This document shows positions 5,256 through 5,571 of a stretch of 5,571 nt of DNA, in pieces. The DNA comes from JAAZBV01 sp964499695 (GTDB lineage Bacteria; Desulfobacterota; DSM-4660; Desulfatiglandales; HGW-15). How positions within the stretch are numbered: the stretch's first letter is position 1; each line of letters begins with the position of its first letter. The translations under genes and the position numbers were made by a program. The stretch is from positions 1-5,571 of the forward strand of contig CAZCMD010000241.1 in NCBI GenBank assembly GCA_964499695.1, read 5' to 3'. Below the pieces are notes generated by a model, which ran no database searches, had not been told where the DNA came from, and saw nothing but the letters and a program-made list of their open reading frames with translations.

Positions 5256-5265
5256 TAGCTTTCAG

Positions 5266-5282
5266 TCCCGCTTCTAGCGGGA
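5266..5282. repeat. Short GC-rich hairpin TCCCGCT/AGCGGGA
   Basis: A perfect 7-bp stem TCCCGCT (5266-5272) and AGCGGGA (5276-5282) has a 3-nt loop TCT. It is only 10 nt from the preceding hairpin, and together they look like part of the same non-coding repeat cluster. Confidence 0.55.
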
Positions 5283-5313
5283 TCAGCTAACTCCTTGGTT
5301 TGGAAGCCTTTTG

Positions 5314-5337
5314 CTGAACGCTGATAGCTGACCGCTT
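5314..5337. repeat. 7-bp tandem repeat (CTGAAAG-type heptads), second locus
   Basis: Units CTGAACG, CTGATAG and CTGACCG are followed by a partial CTT. Each full unit keeps CTGA at the start and G at the end. The period and core word are the same as in the tract at 2168-2197, which marks both as members of one family at two separate intergenic sites. Confidence 0.7.
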
Positions 5338-5376
5338 GCCCTTCCTCCGCAGTAGCACTGTTACCGAGGATGGGCA
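5338..5376. repeat. Shared hairpin module, copy 2
   Basis: Positions 5343-5376 repeat the module at 4361-4393, beginning with the identical 14 nt TCCTCCGCAGTAGC and ending GGGCA. The stem is extended outward: GCCCTTCCTC (5338-5347) pairs with GAGGATGGGC (5366-5375) at 9 of 10 positions, and the inner stem is GTAGC/GTTAC with one G-U. It directly follows the heptad repeats and ends 40 nt before the last gene's start codon. Confidence 0.68.
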
Positions 5377-5415
5377 TTAATATTACAGTTTTTTCCTGAC
5401 TCTGGAGGTAAGACA

Positions 5416-5571
5416 ATGAAAGGCATTAAAAAGCTGAGGGCCCGTAATTTTCTGTTGTTCTGTATTAAAAATACTTTCCTGCTATTCCTGATCTTCCCGC
5501 TTCCTCTTCATGCATTACGCTCCGTTTCTGAATTCATGTCTCAGAAGTTGGATATAATTAGACTACATGGT
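5416..5571 (+). CDS. Start of an exported or membrane-anchored protein (cut by window end)
   Basis: An ATG at 5416 opens a frame with no stop to the window edge, giving 52 residues. TGGAGGT at 5403-5409 with about 7 nt spacing is a strong ribosome binding site. The N-terminus MKGIKKLRARNFLLFCIKNT is basic and is followed by FLLFLIFPLPLHA (21-33). This has the shape of a signal peptide, with likely cleavage after LHA, or of a single N-terminal membrane anchor. The remaining residues (LRSVSEFMSQKLDIIRLHG) are too few to name a family. The frame has no in-frame stops across 52 codons in fairly AT-rich DNA, which with the ribosome binding site supports a real gene. The alternative is a chance frame beside a repeat cluster. 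Confidence 0.55.
   Translation, partial: MKGIKKLRARNFLLFCIKNTFLLFLIFPLPLHALRSVSEFMSQKLDIIRLHG

Larger units (their letters stand above)
4970..5415. other. Gene-free, repeat-rich intergenic region
   Basis: In these 446 nt I see no credible coding frame. The only sizeable open frame (minus, 5216-5416) runs through hairpins and tandem repeats and has no protein-like pattern. From left to right the region holds the palindromic terminator/repeat (4983-5062), an AT-rich stretch (about 5063-5220) with nothing I can assign beyond a weak AGCTT/AAGCT stem near 5087-5104, two hairpins (5228-5255 and 5266-5282), heptad tandem repeats (5314-5337) and the second hairpin module (5338-5376). It ends at the ribosome binding site of the last gene. 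Confidence 0.7.

Noticed and set aside
5216..5416. Minus-strand frame of 66 codons
   Set aside because: It runs through two hairpins, heptad repeats and the shared module, so the open frame is a by-product of repeat DNA.

Overview
This 5.57 kb stretch looks like chromosomal DNA from a Gram-negative, probably anaerobic bacterium of moderate G+C content. An Fe-S/FMN/FAD ene-reductase of a type abundant in anaerobes, secreted proteins with classical signal peptides, strong GGAG-type ribosome binding sites and repeat-rich intergenic DNA all fit a Desulfobacterota-like genome. That placement is inference only; there is no rRNA or marker gene here.

Left half (1-2141): four genes lie on the minus strand. 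In transcription order they are a SnoaL/NTF2-like protein (2141-1716), a small exported protein with a Kre9/KNH-like beta-sandwich pattern (1645-1166), an exported protein that looks like a duplicated ferredoxin-like alpha/beta domain (1085-318), and the N-terminus of a DHA2-type MFS transporter (197-1, running off the window). The first three are 70-80 nt apart and each has a clear Shine-Dalgarno, so they could be one operon from a promoter at 2203-2231. A 61-nt hairpin-forming repeat (205-265) separates the third gene from the transporter and abuts its start codon.

Centre (2142-4576): a divergent control region carries one promoter for each direction and a 7-bp tandem repeat in the leftward leader. 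The rightward gene (2378-4315) encodes a 645-residue old-yellow-enzyme/2,4-dienoyl-CoA reductase-type oxidoreductase: an FMN TIM barrel, a four-cysteine 4Fe-4S motif and a C-terminal FAD/NAD(P)H module. It is followed by a 137-bp element with imperfect terminal inverted repeats and three internal hairpins.

Right part (4577-5571): a 130-residue FMN-binding split-barrel (pyridoxamine-phosphate-oxidase-like) protein ends at a near-perfect palindrome that may be its terminator. Then come about 450 nt without a gene, packed with hairpins and repeats, two of which are relatives of repeats seen earlier in the window. The last 156 nt open a new plus-strand gene with a strong ribosome binding site and a signal peptide, cut by the window edge.

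No single classical system (CRISPR, toxin-antitoxin, phage, IS with transposase) is present. The most distinctive content is (i) the mosaic of three or more small non-coding repeat families that fills almost every intergenic gap, and (ii) a divergent pairing of a flavin ene-reductase with a SnoaL-like gene, two unassigned secreted proteins and an exporter. This could be a small-molecule conversion and export locus, but the substrate cannot be read from sequence.
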